A stretch of 41,734 nucleotides of DNA. Source: an uncultured Ruminiclostridium sp. (GTDB lineage: Bacteria > Bacillota > Clostridia > Oscillospirales > Ruminococcaceae). Position 1 is the stretch's first letter, and each line of letters starts with the position of its first letter. Positions 30,998-41,187 of this stretch are shown here, one piece after another. Under the pieces are notes generated by a model that had not been told where the DNA came from, searched no databases, and worked only from the letters and a program-made list of their open reading frames with translations. Location: positions 1 to 41,734 of the forward strand of contig CAJUQV010000027.1 of assembly GCA_910588335.1 (NCBI GenBank), read 5' to 3'. Both the position numbers and the translations under genes were made by a program.

Positions 30998-33793
30998 TTA
31001 ATCAAAAAAATTAACATTTTTACATAACATTCGAGTGACATAATTTGAATCATGTTCGCAAACTTCAAGTACATAATTCTTTGTTTCTTCAGTAATACCC
31101 GTAGTTTTAAAGATATGCCAAATAATTAAATTTTTTATGTAAACATCATCTGTATCAATTAGTGAGATTATTTGACGATTGATGATACCTTGGTTCTCTT
31201 GGTTTCTTAATAATGCCATTAAAATTCGTGTTGCATTATATCTAATATTAACATAATTCATATGTAACCACGCAAAAGCATTATATAGAATTACAGATTC
31301 TGTTGATTTAGCAAATGTTGTTTTGTCTGATAATTCCAAATAATCAGCTATAAAATTTGATACTGAGACTGTTGTAGCAATATTATCTTTCAAGTATGGC
31401 AAAAATTCCACCAAGTCAGCATGAGGATCAATTTCCATTGCTGAAAACAGGATTCTTAAACTTATTTTTAATGCAATATTGTCAATATTCGAAGAAAATG
31501 GAAAATCATCTTCTCCAGAAATCTGTTCCTCTTTGTCAAAAATCTCTTGATAAATATTTTTATTGCGAATATATGATTGTGGATATTTAACAATTATGCA
31601 GCATAAAAGAGACACCGCATCCATCTTAGTAGAAACTGATTCTTTAGATTTTAGTAATGTTTGAGAAATTGTTTTTATAATTGAATCCATCAAATCATCT
31701 GTAATTTGTAGATTATTAAGCACTAAAATGGCTCTGATTCTCGCTATTTCTCTTGTATCACAACCATAGCATGTGCTCTTTATTCCTCGCCCCTGATTGT
31801 TAGCTTTAATTGACTGAACATATTTTTCTATAAACTGTGGAAGGTCGTTTGTTTTATTATCGGTTGTTTCAAGTTTATATATGTTTTTATAATAATCCGG
31901 CAAGTGCTTTTCAATTGCTTTGTCAAGATCTTCTGTCATCAATCTGTTCTGATTTCTTATAGAACACAGGAATAACGCTGAGTATTTAATTAGTTCACAC
32001 TCCATCTTGTCCTGTATAACAAGAATAATATGATCAATTAGTTTTTTCGAACTTTCCCTGCTCATTTTGTTTATGTTGATACATTTATACATAAACTTAA
32101 ACATATCTATATACCAGCGGCTATAATGCTTATCTATGAACTTACAGCAAATATCTGCTATTATATCTTGTGATAGTCGATTGGATATATTTGATAAATT
32201 ATTAAAAATACTTTGACCTATTGCTTTTACTGCATGTTTGTCATCTAACCAAGAGCAAATCAGCTTGATTATATGAGATTCATAAACTTTGAATGTCTCA
32301 TCACTTAAATAGTACCCGACTGTTCCAAAAGCAAGTAGTTGTTGCTGAGATCTTTTATAACATATGGGATACTGACTACAAAATTTCATTATTATCTCGG
32401 CATCCTTTGCGGAGAGTTTTCTTAAGATTTCAGGGTACGCATTTTGTACACCTAAAACTTCTTCTCTGGTTCCAGTTATAATTGCATACTTTAACAAATC
32501 TCTCTTGAAGTTCCAATTATCATAACAATTTGATAAATAGAATAAAAAATTCTTTATCTTATTATAAAACAATAGAATGTGAGTTAAAGAACCATTGTAA
32601 AGTGCCACAATGAGTGTACTTGCCAACAACTTGCTATATTGACTAATATCGTTTTTTAAAGGAACTGTGTATGGGGATTTAGTTGCTTTATTATAAAATC
32701 CTTGAATATATTTTTCATTTAAAGATTCATTACTTCTATCAATAATAGGATAATATAGTTCATCTTCACTTGCGTCCAATTCTTTTTGAGCGTTAGATTC
32801 AGAGTAATTATTCTTTTCTGAGCAGAATTCAAAATGTCGATTTCGCAGATCAATAAGGATATCATTGATAACCCAAGATGGCTGATTTGTATTTTTAGCA
32901 ACCGTTAAAGCCTTTTGTAGACATTCTATACATTTCTCAATGTTACCGTTAAAGTATGATTGAATAGCCCTCCAACGTAAATCTACCACATTAAAGAAGT
33001 TTTTATCTTGCAATTTATTTAGACAATCTAAAAAAATAGAAGCGTTAAATTCTTTGATTGATTTCCCTTCAAATAGAATTGGTAAAAATTGAACACCCCA
33101 ATCATCTAATTCACTTGTTTGAATCTGATCCAAAGAACGATTAAAGGATATTCCGGTTGTGATCCCAAGAATAAAATCAACAGTTTTATCAATATTTTTT
33201 AGAACTGATTTAGGTAAAGTTGTTTCTTGATATTTACTTACGGCTGAAATGTTGAGATCTTGCATTTTATCATTTGTTCCACTATCGGCCACTTGCAATT
33301 TTCCTATGCAATAATAATGGTAAATAGACACTATATCTTCAATTAGAGCATTGGCACTATTTTCACTCAAATCGCTGAATTTGTGAACAGTTTTACTTTT
33401 AGCAAAACTTGCTCCCATCAAACTTTTTTCAAGTACAGTTTTTTCTTTCTTATTTTCATCACAAAAATAGTACAAAGCTTTTTTGTTATTTTTCCGCACA
33501 ACATCAATCTCGGCTTGAACACCTAGAGATATCCCATCAGCATTATCAATCAAAAAGATACACACATCGGAGTCCTCTAATGCAAAAGTGTAATGGTTGC
33601 CTGCACTTAAAGTTGATGCTGCTTCGCCTTCAAAGGTATAAACACTCGCCAATCCGGTTTTTTCTATAACTTGCTTGAGTTCGGAGCGTATTGAATCATA
33701 TTTTGGAGGTTCTCCTTCCTTATCACATTTTGAACTTATGAACACTTTAATTTTAGAATTATGGCTTATTAGCATGTCTTGATTTATGTTCAT
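30998..33793 (-). CDS. DUF4062/TIR-like domain protein with long helical repeat body; putative defence protein
   Basis: The 931-residue protein starts with a TIR/SLOG-like alpha-beta domain (residues about 14-165). VFISSKC is at 17-23, DSDVCIFLID at 74-83, and GVQAEID at 91-97, where Glu95 takes the place of the conserved acid of DUF4062/TIR domains. The remaining 760 residues appear all-helical: TPR-like around 270-300 and HEAT-like towards the C-terminus (for example WLHMNYVNIRYNATRILMAL). Such a 'signal domain plus helical repeat' build is common in anti-phage and immune-like proteins. It follows the SIR2-STAND gene on the same strand after 570 bp. Start: ATG 33793 with AAAGGAG. Whether the domain cuts NAD+ or only signals is unknown. 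Confidence 0.7.
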   Translation of the reverse strand: MNINQDMLISHNSKIKVFISSKCDKEGEPPKYDSIRSELKQVIEKTGLASVYTFEGEAASTLSAGNHYTFALEDSDVCIFLIDNADGISLGVQAEIDVVRKNNKKALYYFCDENKKEKTVLEKSLMGASFAKSKTVHKFSDLSENSANALIEDIVSIYHYYCIGKLQVADSGTNDKMQDLNISAVSKYQETTLPKSVLKNIDKTVDFILGITTGISFNRSLDQIQTSELDDWGVQFLPILFEGKSIKEFNASIFLDCLNKLQDKNFFNVVDLRWRAIQSYFNGNIEKCIECLQKALTVAKNTNQPSWVINDILIDLRNRHFEFCSEKNNYSESNAQKELDASEDELYYPIIDRSNESLNEKYIQGFYNKATKSPYTVPLKNDISQYSKLLASTLIVALYNGSLTHILLFYNKIKNFLFYLSNCYDNWNFKRDLLKYAIITGTREEVLGVQNAYPEILRKLSAKDAEIIMKFCSQYPICYKRSQQQLLAFGTVGYYLSDETFKVYESHIIKLICSWLDDKHAVKAIGQSIFNNLSNISNRLSQDIIADICCKFIDKHYSRWYIDMFKFMYKCININKMSRESSKKLIDHIILVIQDKMECELIKYSALFLCSIRNQNRLMTEDLDKAIEKHLPDYYKNIYKLETTDNKTNDLPQFIEKYVQSIKANNQGRGIKSTCYGCDTREIARIRAILVLNNLQITDDLMDSIIKTISQTLLKSKESVSTKMDAVSLLCCIIVKYPQSYIRNKNIYQEIFDKEEQISGEDDFPFSSNIDNIALKISLRILFSAMEIDPHADLVEFLPYLKDNIATTVSVSNFIADYLELSDKTTFAKSTESVILYNAFAWLHMNYVNIRYNATRILMALLRNQENQGIINRQIISLIDTDDVYIKNLIIWHIFKTTGITEETKNYVLEVCEHDSNYVTRMLCKNVNFFD

Positions 33794-34365
33794 ATTGTTC
33801 TCCTTTTATATAAAATATTATTTTCATTATGTAAAAGTACTTACTATTATTCGTGTGTGATTTTTGAAAACATGATCTTAGGGCTACGTAGGAGCGTGAC
33901 CCGAGCCACTTCGCAGATGCGCAACACCGATTTGTTTGAAAAAACTGCCGCCTGTATTTGTTGATACAGCTTAAAGCTACCTTATATCAGTTTGGAGAGG
34001 TTTTTTCATTACCTACAATTTGGATTTGCCATAAGGCGATAAACTCCGATGCGAAGCATCGCTTTTGAGATTGCTGCAGGTCTGTTTTGTTATACCTATG
34101 GTGCAAGTCTATATAGGAATACAGTTACCGATTATCTAATTTTGATGTGGAGTTCAAATCTTGATATTTTACTTGATGGTTTTAACATTTTTACAATTTC
34201 ATTTCTAATTTACACAAAAAATCAAAGCGGATTAAACCGCTTAGAGAAAGAATTTATAAATAATCCCCACCAAATTCCAAAACCAAAGAGTCTGGATTTG
34301 GAGATGATTCATATAATGACGGTGTCCTAAAATGAGCAGATTTACACAGATGATTCACATATGAT
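33794..34365. other. Spacer between the two island genes, with possible remnants
   Basis: The interval contains a more GC-rich patch (about 33885-34085). There is also a plus-strand open frame, 34049-34330 (93 codons, MRSIAFEIAAGLFCYTY...), without a ribosome binding site. Its neighbouring frame ends in a protein-like SGFGDDSYNDGVLK before a stop at 34332-34334, which suggests a frameshifted gene remnant. I make no functional call. Confidence 0.35.
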
Positions 34366-37300
34366 TTAATTTATATTTATAAATAAATCTGAGATTTCTG
34401 ATATATCAGGATACTCTATGCAAAGCTTTCTAAGACTGTTAATAGTTTCTAATGCATTCTTTTCATTCTGCTTATGTTTTAAATTGAACAAACACTCAGC
34501 ATATGTTACCACTATCTTATGAACTTCAGAATACTCTGACCTTAATTTATCTAATTTATTTATTGTTTTTGTAGCATTGTGCTCATCCTGATAAAAGCAC
34601 AAATTAAAAAGACTATCAGCATACAATATAGCTATCTCTATAACTTTAGGATATTCTGACTTCAATTTTTCCAATCTTTTTATTGTTTTTGTAGCATTTC
34701 GTTCTTCCTGTTTATTGCTTAAATTGAACAGACCAGTGGCGTATAATACTGCTATTTCCGTGGTTTCCAGATAATCTAATTGCAACCTTTCCAGTATATT
34801 TATTGTTTTTATCGCATCTCGTTCATCCTGCTTATTGATCAAAATGGTCAGATATTCGGCGTATAATATCGCTATCTTTGTAACTTCGGGATACTCTAAT
34901 TTCAATTGCTCCAGTCTATTTATTATATATGTTGCGTTATGCCAATCATGCTTATTACCCAAATTAGATAAGCCCATAGCATATAATATTGCTATTTCCA
35001 TAGTATCATAATGCTCTGATTGCAGTTTTTCCAGTTTGCTTATTGTTTCTGTCGCATTCCATACGCTTTGCTTACCACTTAAATTGACCAATCCTTTGGC
35101 ATAACTTGTTACTATTTTTATAGCTTCAGGATACTCCGACTGCAAATTTTTAAGTGTGTTTATCGTTTCTTCTGCATTGAATTCATCTTGCTTATTACTT
35201 AAATTGAACAGACCATTAGCATAATTTTCAACTATCTTTGGAACTGTAGGATGCTCTAACTTCAAATTCTCCAATCTATTTATTGTTTTTATAGCACTAT
35301 CTTCATCTTGCTTAATACTTAAATTGATCAAACTTTTGGCATAGTTTACAGCTATTTCTGTAACAGTCGGATGCTCTAATTTCAAATTTTCCAATCTATT
35401 TATTGTTTCTATAGCATCTTGTTCTCCTTGGGTAGTGCTCAAATTGAAAAGACCCTCAGAATATAATAATGTCATCTCTTTAACTGTAGGGTATTCTGAC
35501 CTTAATTTTTCAAGTTTGTTTACTGTTTCTATAGCATCTTGTGCACCTTGTTTACTGCTCAAATTTACAAGACCTTCAGCATATAATTCTGCTATCTTTG
35601 TAATTGCAAGATATTCAGATTTCAATTTTTCAAGTCTGTAAATTGTTTCTATCGTATTCTGTTCCTCTTGTTTACCACTCAAATTCACTAGTCCATAAGC
35701 GTATAATACCACTATCTCTGCAGCTTCGGAATACTCTGACTTTATTTTTTCCAGTTTGCTTATTGTTTTTGTAGCACTTTGTTCATCCTGCATATTAATT
35801 AAATTCATCAGACTATTAGCATACAGTGCTGCTATTTCAATAATATCAGGATGTTCTATGTTTAATTTTTCCAGTCTGCTTATGGTTTCGGCAGCATTTT
35901 GTGCATTTTGGTTACAGCTCAATATAGTTAAAGCATTACCATACCATATCGTGATATCAATAATATTAGAATATTCTGACTTTAATTCTTCCAATCTATT
36001 TATTATTTCTATGGCCTTACTTTCGTCTTGATCAACGCTCAAATTATACAGACTTTTAGCATACAATACTGCTATCTCTATAACGTTAGAATATTCTGAT
36101 TTTATTTTCTCCAATCTATTTATTGTTTCTATTGCATTGCGTTTGTTCTGATTAGTGCTCAAATTGAATAAACCATGAGCATACAATATAGCTATCTCTT
36201 TATCTTCGGGATTCTCTAGCCTTATTTTCTCCAATTTATTTATTGTTGCTGTTGCATTCTCCTCATTCTGTTTAGCACCCAAATGGACTAGGCCATAGGC
36301 ATACATTACCGCTAAATCTATATCTTCAGAATATTCTAACTTTAATTTTTCCAGTCTGATTATTGTTGCTGTAGCATTTCTTTCGTTTTGCTTATTAATC
36401 AAATGGACCAGACCTTTTGCATACAATACTGCTACCTTTTTAATATCTGAGTATTCTAATTTCAATTGTTCTAGTCTGTTAATTGTTTTTGTAGCGTTAT
36501 ATTCTTCCTGCTTATTGCTTAAATTGAACAAACCATCAGCATACTCTACTACTATCTCTACATATTCAGGAAACGCTGACTTTAACTTCTCCAGTTTGTT
36601 TATTGTTTCTAAGGCATTACGTTCATCCTGTATAATGACTAAATTGACAAGCCCCATTGCGTACAATATTGCTATCTCTGTCAATTCAAAATACTCCGAT
36701 TTTAATTTCTCCAATCTACTTATTGTTTTTGTTGCATTTGGTTCCTGCTGCTTATTGCTGAGATTAAATAAACTTTTGGCATATATTATCACTATTTCTT
36801 TAATTTCAGAATACTCTAATTTCAATTTTTCAAGTTTGACTATTGTTGTTACAGCGTTATATTCATCTTGCTTATTACCTAAATTTAACAGACCATTAGC
36901 ATATAATATGGCTATATTCTCATTGTGATACTCTAATTTCAATTTTTCCAATCTATTTATTGATACTATTGCATTTTGTTCATTCTGTATGCGACTCAAT
37001 TTTACCAAACCATGAGCATACTCTACTGCTATCTTTGTATCCTCAAAATGGTCAGATCTCAATTTATCCAATCTTTTGATTATTTCTGTTGCATTTTGTT
37101 CATTTAGTAATTTAACTAAACCTGTAGCATACAACATTATTATTTCCTTAGCTTTAGGATATTTTAAATTTAATTTTTCCAATATGTTTATTATTTCTGT
37201 CGCATTTCGTTCATTCGGCTGATTTATTAATTTAAATATACCTTTAGCATATAATAGCGCTATATCCAAATTTTCAGGATACTCTGAATTTAATATCATT

Positions 37301-39978
37301 AATTTATTTATTGTTTCTGTCGCATTCTTTTCATGCTGCTTATCACTTAAATTGAACAAACCAGTAGCATATTTTATCGCAAATTCCACATCTTCATTAT
37401 GCTCTAAGTATAATGTCTCCAATTTGTCTATTACCTTTATCGCATTCTGTTCATCCTGTTTATTGATCAAGTTGATTAATCCTTTGGCATATATTATCAT
37501 CATATCTGCAACTTTAGGATATTCCGATTTTACTTTCTCTAGTTTGCATATCGTCTCTTTTGCACTCCGTTCATCTTGATTACAAATCAAATTGACCAAC
37601 CCTTTAGCATATGTTATCGCTATCTCCACATTGTCAGGATGCTCTGATTTCAATTTATTTAACTTATTTATTGTCTCTATCGCATCCTGTTCATCTTGAT
37701 TAATGCTTAAATTAACCAAACAATCTGCATAGTTTAATACTATATCTAAATTATTAGGATAAGTATTTATTAATCGATTCACCATATCTACATTTTTTTT
37801 AATTCTTTCATCAAAAATGCAATAATAGGTTGCTGATACTAAGAACATTGAATAAAATAAACCAATATTCTCAGATAATTCATAACAAATTGGAATAATT
37901 ACATCCCAATTCTCTTGCTTTTCATTTAAAATTTGATTGTAATCATGTAAAACTCTTTCAAAAAAAATTGACGTAGGTAATGGTTTTTTCCATACGGTAC
38001 TAATAAAATCATAAACAACATCGTGTCGCTGTTTAGTCAACCAATCAAAAACATAGTATTCACCAATTAAATCAGGACGTAATGCAGGTATTTCATTTTT
38101 AACCATTAATCCAATTTTGACAAGTAACTCCTCAGGAGATTCAAAACACTTAGATTTTTCCTCAATAATACACCATTTTTCTGGGCATAGCTTTTTCAAA
38201 TTCTCAATTGATATATCCTTAATAACAGTAGCCACACATTGTAAATATTTACAAGCAGAAAATAAGCTACTATCCTCCGAATTTGTTATATATTTAATAT
38301 TATATCTAAAAATTTTGCTTTCCCGGTCAATGACATAATCAAGAATATCTTTACGATTCCATTGTTCTGGATCATTTCCTTCAATATATGCGTCTGTCAT
38401 AAACATTGCATACAGCGGACGACACAAATTTGTGTCAACTTTTTTCAACTTTCGCAACAACATTTCTTTTTTTTCATCTGACAATATGTTATTTTTATAA
38501 AAATTTGTTTTCATTGCCATAGCGTAATTTTTAATTATTTCTTTCAGGTCATCATTAGACAAAGGTTGCAAGTTCAAAAATTCCTTATGGCAAGCCTTTT
38601 TTAATCCCAGTTCATTATGGACTTCACTGTATAATTGCGTTACCCATGAATCAATTCCCAGTTCATCATTTACCTCACGTTCTATTAATAAAACCCTCAG
38701 TGGAAGACTACGAGGTGTGTCATTTAGACTTGCCATAAATTTTCCGATTTCTTTTGAGTGTGATCTCACATAGTCTACAATCAATAATGTTTTTTGTGTT
38801 AGATGGTTTATTATAAATGGAAAATTATCATAATCATCATTCCTAATAAAACGAACAAACCACTCCACCGAAATTTTCTTACTAAATTCATATACAAGTT
38901 TACTTTTTCCACATCCACCAGGACCTATTATTGCCCACCATTTAAACGCTGTTATATTGTCATCTAAAAAAGCATTTAATTCGTTCATTTCCATTTCACG
39001 ACCGATTAATGGAACGATGCCTGCATCATATGTAAAACGATTATCTGAACCAAGTGATTTTAATGCACCCACATGATAAGCAAGGGCTTTGTAAGCATCG
39101 AAATTTGTTTCTTCCAAAAGGTGTTCCAATATAACTCTGACGGCCTCATGGCGCCCTTCTTCATATAAAATTGCGCGAATATGCTTGTCTTCAAGATCTC
39201 CAATTTTCTGTTCCCGTTCAGTTTTTTTACTACTTATAATAGTATAGTATTTTTTTGATTCATCTATCACACTTTCAAGAATATTCATTGTACGATCCTG
39301 TGATAAACTGCACCCTAAAAATAGAATAGTTTTTTGTTCAAGACATCTTTTTAACGCTAAAGTTAATGTAGATCCATCCCCGTAAAATTTGTCATACTGT
39401 TTTTCTGTAAATACAATATGATCATATTCTATATAATCACCACTGACCGTACCGTGAAGCTTAAATATTCCAGGATAATCACTTATCTGCTTTAGATATT
39501 GATTAAGTAAACTCAACTGGTTATGTTCAAATACTTTATGAAGAGGATAGTTATTTTTATATACTATCTCCAAGGTCTGATCGAAATTCGTTGTTATAAT
39601 CAACCCAGAAAACAATAATGGTAATAGCCAAATTGCCTCTTTAGGAAGTTGACTTTGCTTTTCAAAAATCCTTTTGGGATTAAATAGACTTGCAATATCC
39701 CGTGCAAGATTTGTAGAACCACGCAGTTCTTCCAAACATTGAGCCGCATCTAATAAATAAGCACCTCCTTTATTTATTAAATTCTTGACCATCTTAAAGT
39801 CATCTTCATTTGTAATTTTTTTGGCTATCTCAAAGAGCACACCGGACCAAGAATAGTATGCAAACTGAGTAAGACCCGCGCCTACAAATGGAATCAGTAC
39901 GGAAAGATTTTTTTTAATTTCATCATAAACTTGTTTATTGTCAGGATGAAAGTTCATAATTTCTTCAAATGAATACAT
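34366..39978 (-). CDS. SIR2-STAND NTPase with 28 tandem 40-residue repeats; Avs5-like anti-phage protein
   Basis: The 1870-residue protein has three parts. (1) SIR2 NADase domain, residues about 20-250: FVGAG 31-35, TTNFD 129-133, KLHG 173-176 with likely catalytic His175, and LGCS 221-224. (2) STAND-type P-loop NTPase, about 323-740: IGREME, Walker A GPGGCGKS 352-359, and Walker B LLIVD 398-402. (3) Residues about 749-1864: 28 tandem repeats of consensus LYAKGLFNLSNKQDERNA then TETINRLEKLKSEYPEVTEIAI, TPR/Sel1-like helix pairs. Avs5-type proteins of this order sense a phage protein, oligomerise and destroy NAD+. The near-identical repeats are unusual. Start: ATG 39978 with GAGGG 5 nt upstream. 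An IS lies 22 bp upstream of the start. Confidence 0.88.
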   Translation of the reverse strand: MYSFEEIMNFHPDNKQVYDEIKKNLSVLIPFVGAGLTQFAYYSWSGVLFEIAKKITNEDDFKMVKNLINKGGAYLLDAAQCLEELRGSTNLARDIASLFNPKRIFEKQSQLPKEAIWLLPLLFSGLIITTNFDQTLEIVYKNNYPLHKVFEHNQLSLLNQYLKQISDYPGIFKLHGTVSGDYIEYDHIVFTEKQYDKFYGDGSTLTLALKRCLEQKTILFLGCSLSQDRTMNILESVIDESKKYYTIISSKKTEREQKIGDLEDKHIRAILYEEGRHEAVRVILEHLLEETNFDAYKALAYHVGALKSLGSDNRFTYDAGIVPLIGREMEMNELNAFLDDNITAFKWWAIIGPGGCGKSKLVYEFSKKISVEWFVRFIRNDDYDNFPFIINHLTQKTLLIVDYVRSHSKEIGKFMASLNDTPRSLPLRVLLIEREVNDELGIDSWVTQLYSEVHNELGLKKACHKEFLNLQPLSNDDLKEIIKNYAMAMKTNFYKNNILSDEKKEMLLRKLKKVDTNLCRPLYAMFMTDAYIEGNDPEQWNRKDILDYVIDRESKIFRYNIKYITNSEDSSLFSACKYLQCVATVIKDISIENLKKLCPEKWCIIEEKSKCFESPEELLVKIGLMVKNEIPALRPDLIGEYYVFDWLTKQRHDVVYDFISTVWKKPLPTSIFFERVLHDYNQILNEKQENWDVIIPICYELSENIGLFYSMFLVSATYYCIFDERIKKNVDMVNRLINTYPNNLDIVLNYADCLVNLSINQDEQDAIETINKLNKLKSEHPDNVEIAITYAKGLVNLICNQDERSAKETICKLEKVKSEYPKVADMMIIYAKGLINLINKQDEQNAIKVIDKLETLYLEHNEDVEFAIKYATGLFNLSDKQHEKNATETINKLMILNSEYPENLDIALLYAKGIFKLINQPNERNATEIINILEKLNLKYPKAKEIIMLYATGLVKLLNEQNATEIIKRLDKLRSDHFEDTKIAVEYAHGLVKLSRIQNEQNAIVSINRLEKLKLEYHNENIAILYANGLLNLGNKQDEYNAVTTIVKLEKLKLEYSEIKEIVIIYAKSLFNLSNKQQEPNATKTISRLEKLKSEYFELTEIAILYAMGLVNLVIIQDERNALETINKLEKLKSAFPEYVEIVVEYADGLFNLSNKQEEYNATKTINRLEQLKLEYSDIKKVAVLYAKGLVHLINKQNERNATATIIRLEKLKLEYSEDIDLAVMYAYGLVHLGAKQNEENATATINKLEKIRLENPEDKEIAILYAHGLFNLSTNQNKRNAIETINRLEKIKSEYSNVIEIAVLYAKSLYNLSVDQDESKAIEIINRLEELKSEYSNIIDITIWYGNALTILSCNQNAQNAAETISRLEKLNIEHPDIIEIAALYANSLMNLINMQDEQSATKTISKLEKIKSEYSEAAEIVVLYAYGLVNLSGKQEEQNTIETIYRLEKLKSEYLAITKIAELYAEGLVNLSSKQGAQDAIETVNKLEKLRSEYPTVKEMTLLYSEGLFNLSTTQGEQDAIETINRLENLKLEHPTVTEIAVNYAKSLINLSIKQDEDSAIKTINRLENLKLEHPTVPKIVENYANGLFNLSNKQDEFNAEETINTLKNLQSEYPEAIKIVTSYAKGLVNLSGKQSVWNATETISKLEKLQSEHYDTMEIAILYAMGLSNLGNKHDWHNATYIINRLEQLKLEYPEVTKIAILYAEYLTILINKQDERDAIKTINILERLQLDYLETTEIAVLYATGLFNLSNKQEERNATKTIKRLEKLKSEYPKVIEIAILYADSLFNLCFYQDEHNATKTINKLDKLRSEYSEVHKIVVTYAECLFNLKHKQNEKNALETINSLRKLCIEYPDISEISDLFININ
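34387..37734 (-). repeat. Tandem array of 28 coding repeats, 120-bp period
   Basis: The DNA repeats nearly every 120 bp, for instance TATTGTTTCTGTAGCATT-like segments at 34561, 34681, 34801, 35041, 35281 and so on. Each unit encodes 40 residues. Two units are shorter: unit 6 has 37 residues and unit 7 has 39, and these shift the phase. All units stay in frame. Confidence 0.95.
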
Positions 39979-40000
39979 AATAACCCTCTGTATTTTTTAT

Positions 40001-41125
40001 TTAAGGCAACACCGCACAACAGTCACCAATCGCAGTCACGTCACAGTAACACCCAAAGCAATCAAAACCTTGCCAACAATTCGTTTGCAGGGCAACTCGA
40101 ATTAGGCTGTCAGAGAAATCCTGTCAGCCAAAATCAGGTTCGCCAATGCAAACTTTTTGGGTCTGCTTTTTTAGACCCCGATATCTCGTTCGTCGATAAC
40201 CCAACTGTCGTTTAACGACTGCAAAAACATGTTCAACCTTTGCTCTGACCGATGATTTTTTGTGTTCTGCTTTTTTGGCACAGTATTGTCCGCTTGCCGA
40301 TAATTTCTTGATTTGTTAAGGCTTGCGATTGATTTTGTATTTGATTTTCTTTCCTGATTTGTTTCTTAAAATTGCTTCTTTTCGTTTATCTGCACCGATA
40401 TATCCGCTGTCTCCGTATACATCTTCTTCCTCTCCATGAAGAAGATGCGCTGTTACTGTAACATCATGCTCATTAGCTGATATGGTCTTAACTGTGTGGA
40501 CTAAGCCTGTATCTTTATCCACGCCGTTATGTGCTTTGTATCCAAAATGCCATTGATTTCCCTTTTTTACCGAATGTGCTTCGGGATCCCTTTTCTTTTC
40601 TGCATTTTTAGTTGATTAGGGCGCAGCTATCAACGTGGAATCAACTATTGTTCCACGTTTTAATATCAGTCCGTTTTGTATGAGAATATCAGATACTTCA
40701 CAAAACAGTTTTTCCTGAATTTTATTTTCTTCAAGTATGTTTCTGAATCTTCCTATAGTATCTCCGTCTGGCACTTGATTAGGGGAATCCACTCCGCAAA
40801 ATTCGGAAAACGCACGGCTGTCTATTACCTCATACATTGCTTTCATATCCGCTAGATCATACAGATTTTGCAATACAAAAATCCTCAGCATCAGTTCAAG
40901 ATCGTAGGGCTTGTTTCCGACTTCTCCTTTGTAGTAAATCGGTTTTATTATCCCTATCCACTCTTTCCACGGTATGAGTTTTTCCATTCGTTCCAAAAAT
41001 TCTTTTTTATTTGTTCTGACTTTTGACAGCTCATCAGTTATCATTGATAGTGTTATTTGTTTGTTCATGTTTTTATTTTACCACTTTTTGAAATGTTTGG
41101 CAAGGTTTGTGCAGTGTTGCCTTAA
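40001..41125 (-). mobile_element. IS5-family insertion sequence, 1125 bp, inactive
   Basis: The ends TTAAGGCAACACCGCACAA (40001-40019) and TTGTGCAGTGTTGCCTTAA (41107-41125) are inverted copies with one mismatch. Size and transposase fit IS5-family elements. TTAA stands at both outer ends and may be target sequence. The element is inserted 22 bp upstream of the SIR2 start and shares its terminal repeats with the MITEs at 13956 and 18698. Confidence 0.9.
40102..41068 (-). pseudogene. IS5-family transposase, broken by stops and frameshifts
   Basis: From ATG 41068 the frame encodes MNKQITLSMITDELSKV... to VDSTLIAAP (first catalytic Asp in VDST) and ends at a TAA (40616-40618) where relatives have Ser. 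The frame then continues (KNAEKKRDPEAHSVKK) until a one-base insertion at about 40561. It resumes with GYKAHNGVDKDTGLVHT and EDVYGDSGYIGADKR (second Asp) and meets another TAA after INRKP. It then carries SVRAKVEHVFAVVKRQ (catalytic Glu) and shifts once more near 40160. At least two nonsense changes and two frameshifts make an active enzyme unlikely. Confidence 0.9.
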
Positions 41126-41187
41126 ATGTTTACTAAGTAATGCCAATTACATATCTAAAGTAATGATTGTGTCTTTTTTAATTCACA

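Noticed and set aside
30862..31074. 70-codon minus frame overlapping the end of the DUF4062-like gene
   Set aside because: No ribosome binding site; its end reads protein-like, so I mention it as a possible remnant but do not call a gene.
33807..33835. Promoter TTTACA-17-TATATA before the DUF4062-like gene
   Set aside because: The transcript would start inside or after the ribosome binding site, leaving almost no leader; spacing is good but the site may be chance in AT-rich DNA.
34049..34330. 93-codon plus-strand open frame between the island genes
   Set aside because: No ribosome binding site and no recognised motif; probably a remnant or chance.
34387..37734. Regular 120-bp repeats that could suggest a CRISPR array or satellite DNA
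   Set aside because: The period is far too long for CRISPR, there are no unique spacers, and all 28 units are one open reading frame with conserved protein pattern.
40616..40618. Stop codons in the transposase as programmed recoding
   Set aside because: The stops are accompanied by independent frameshifts, so simple decay explains the gene better.
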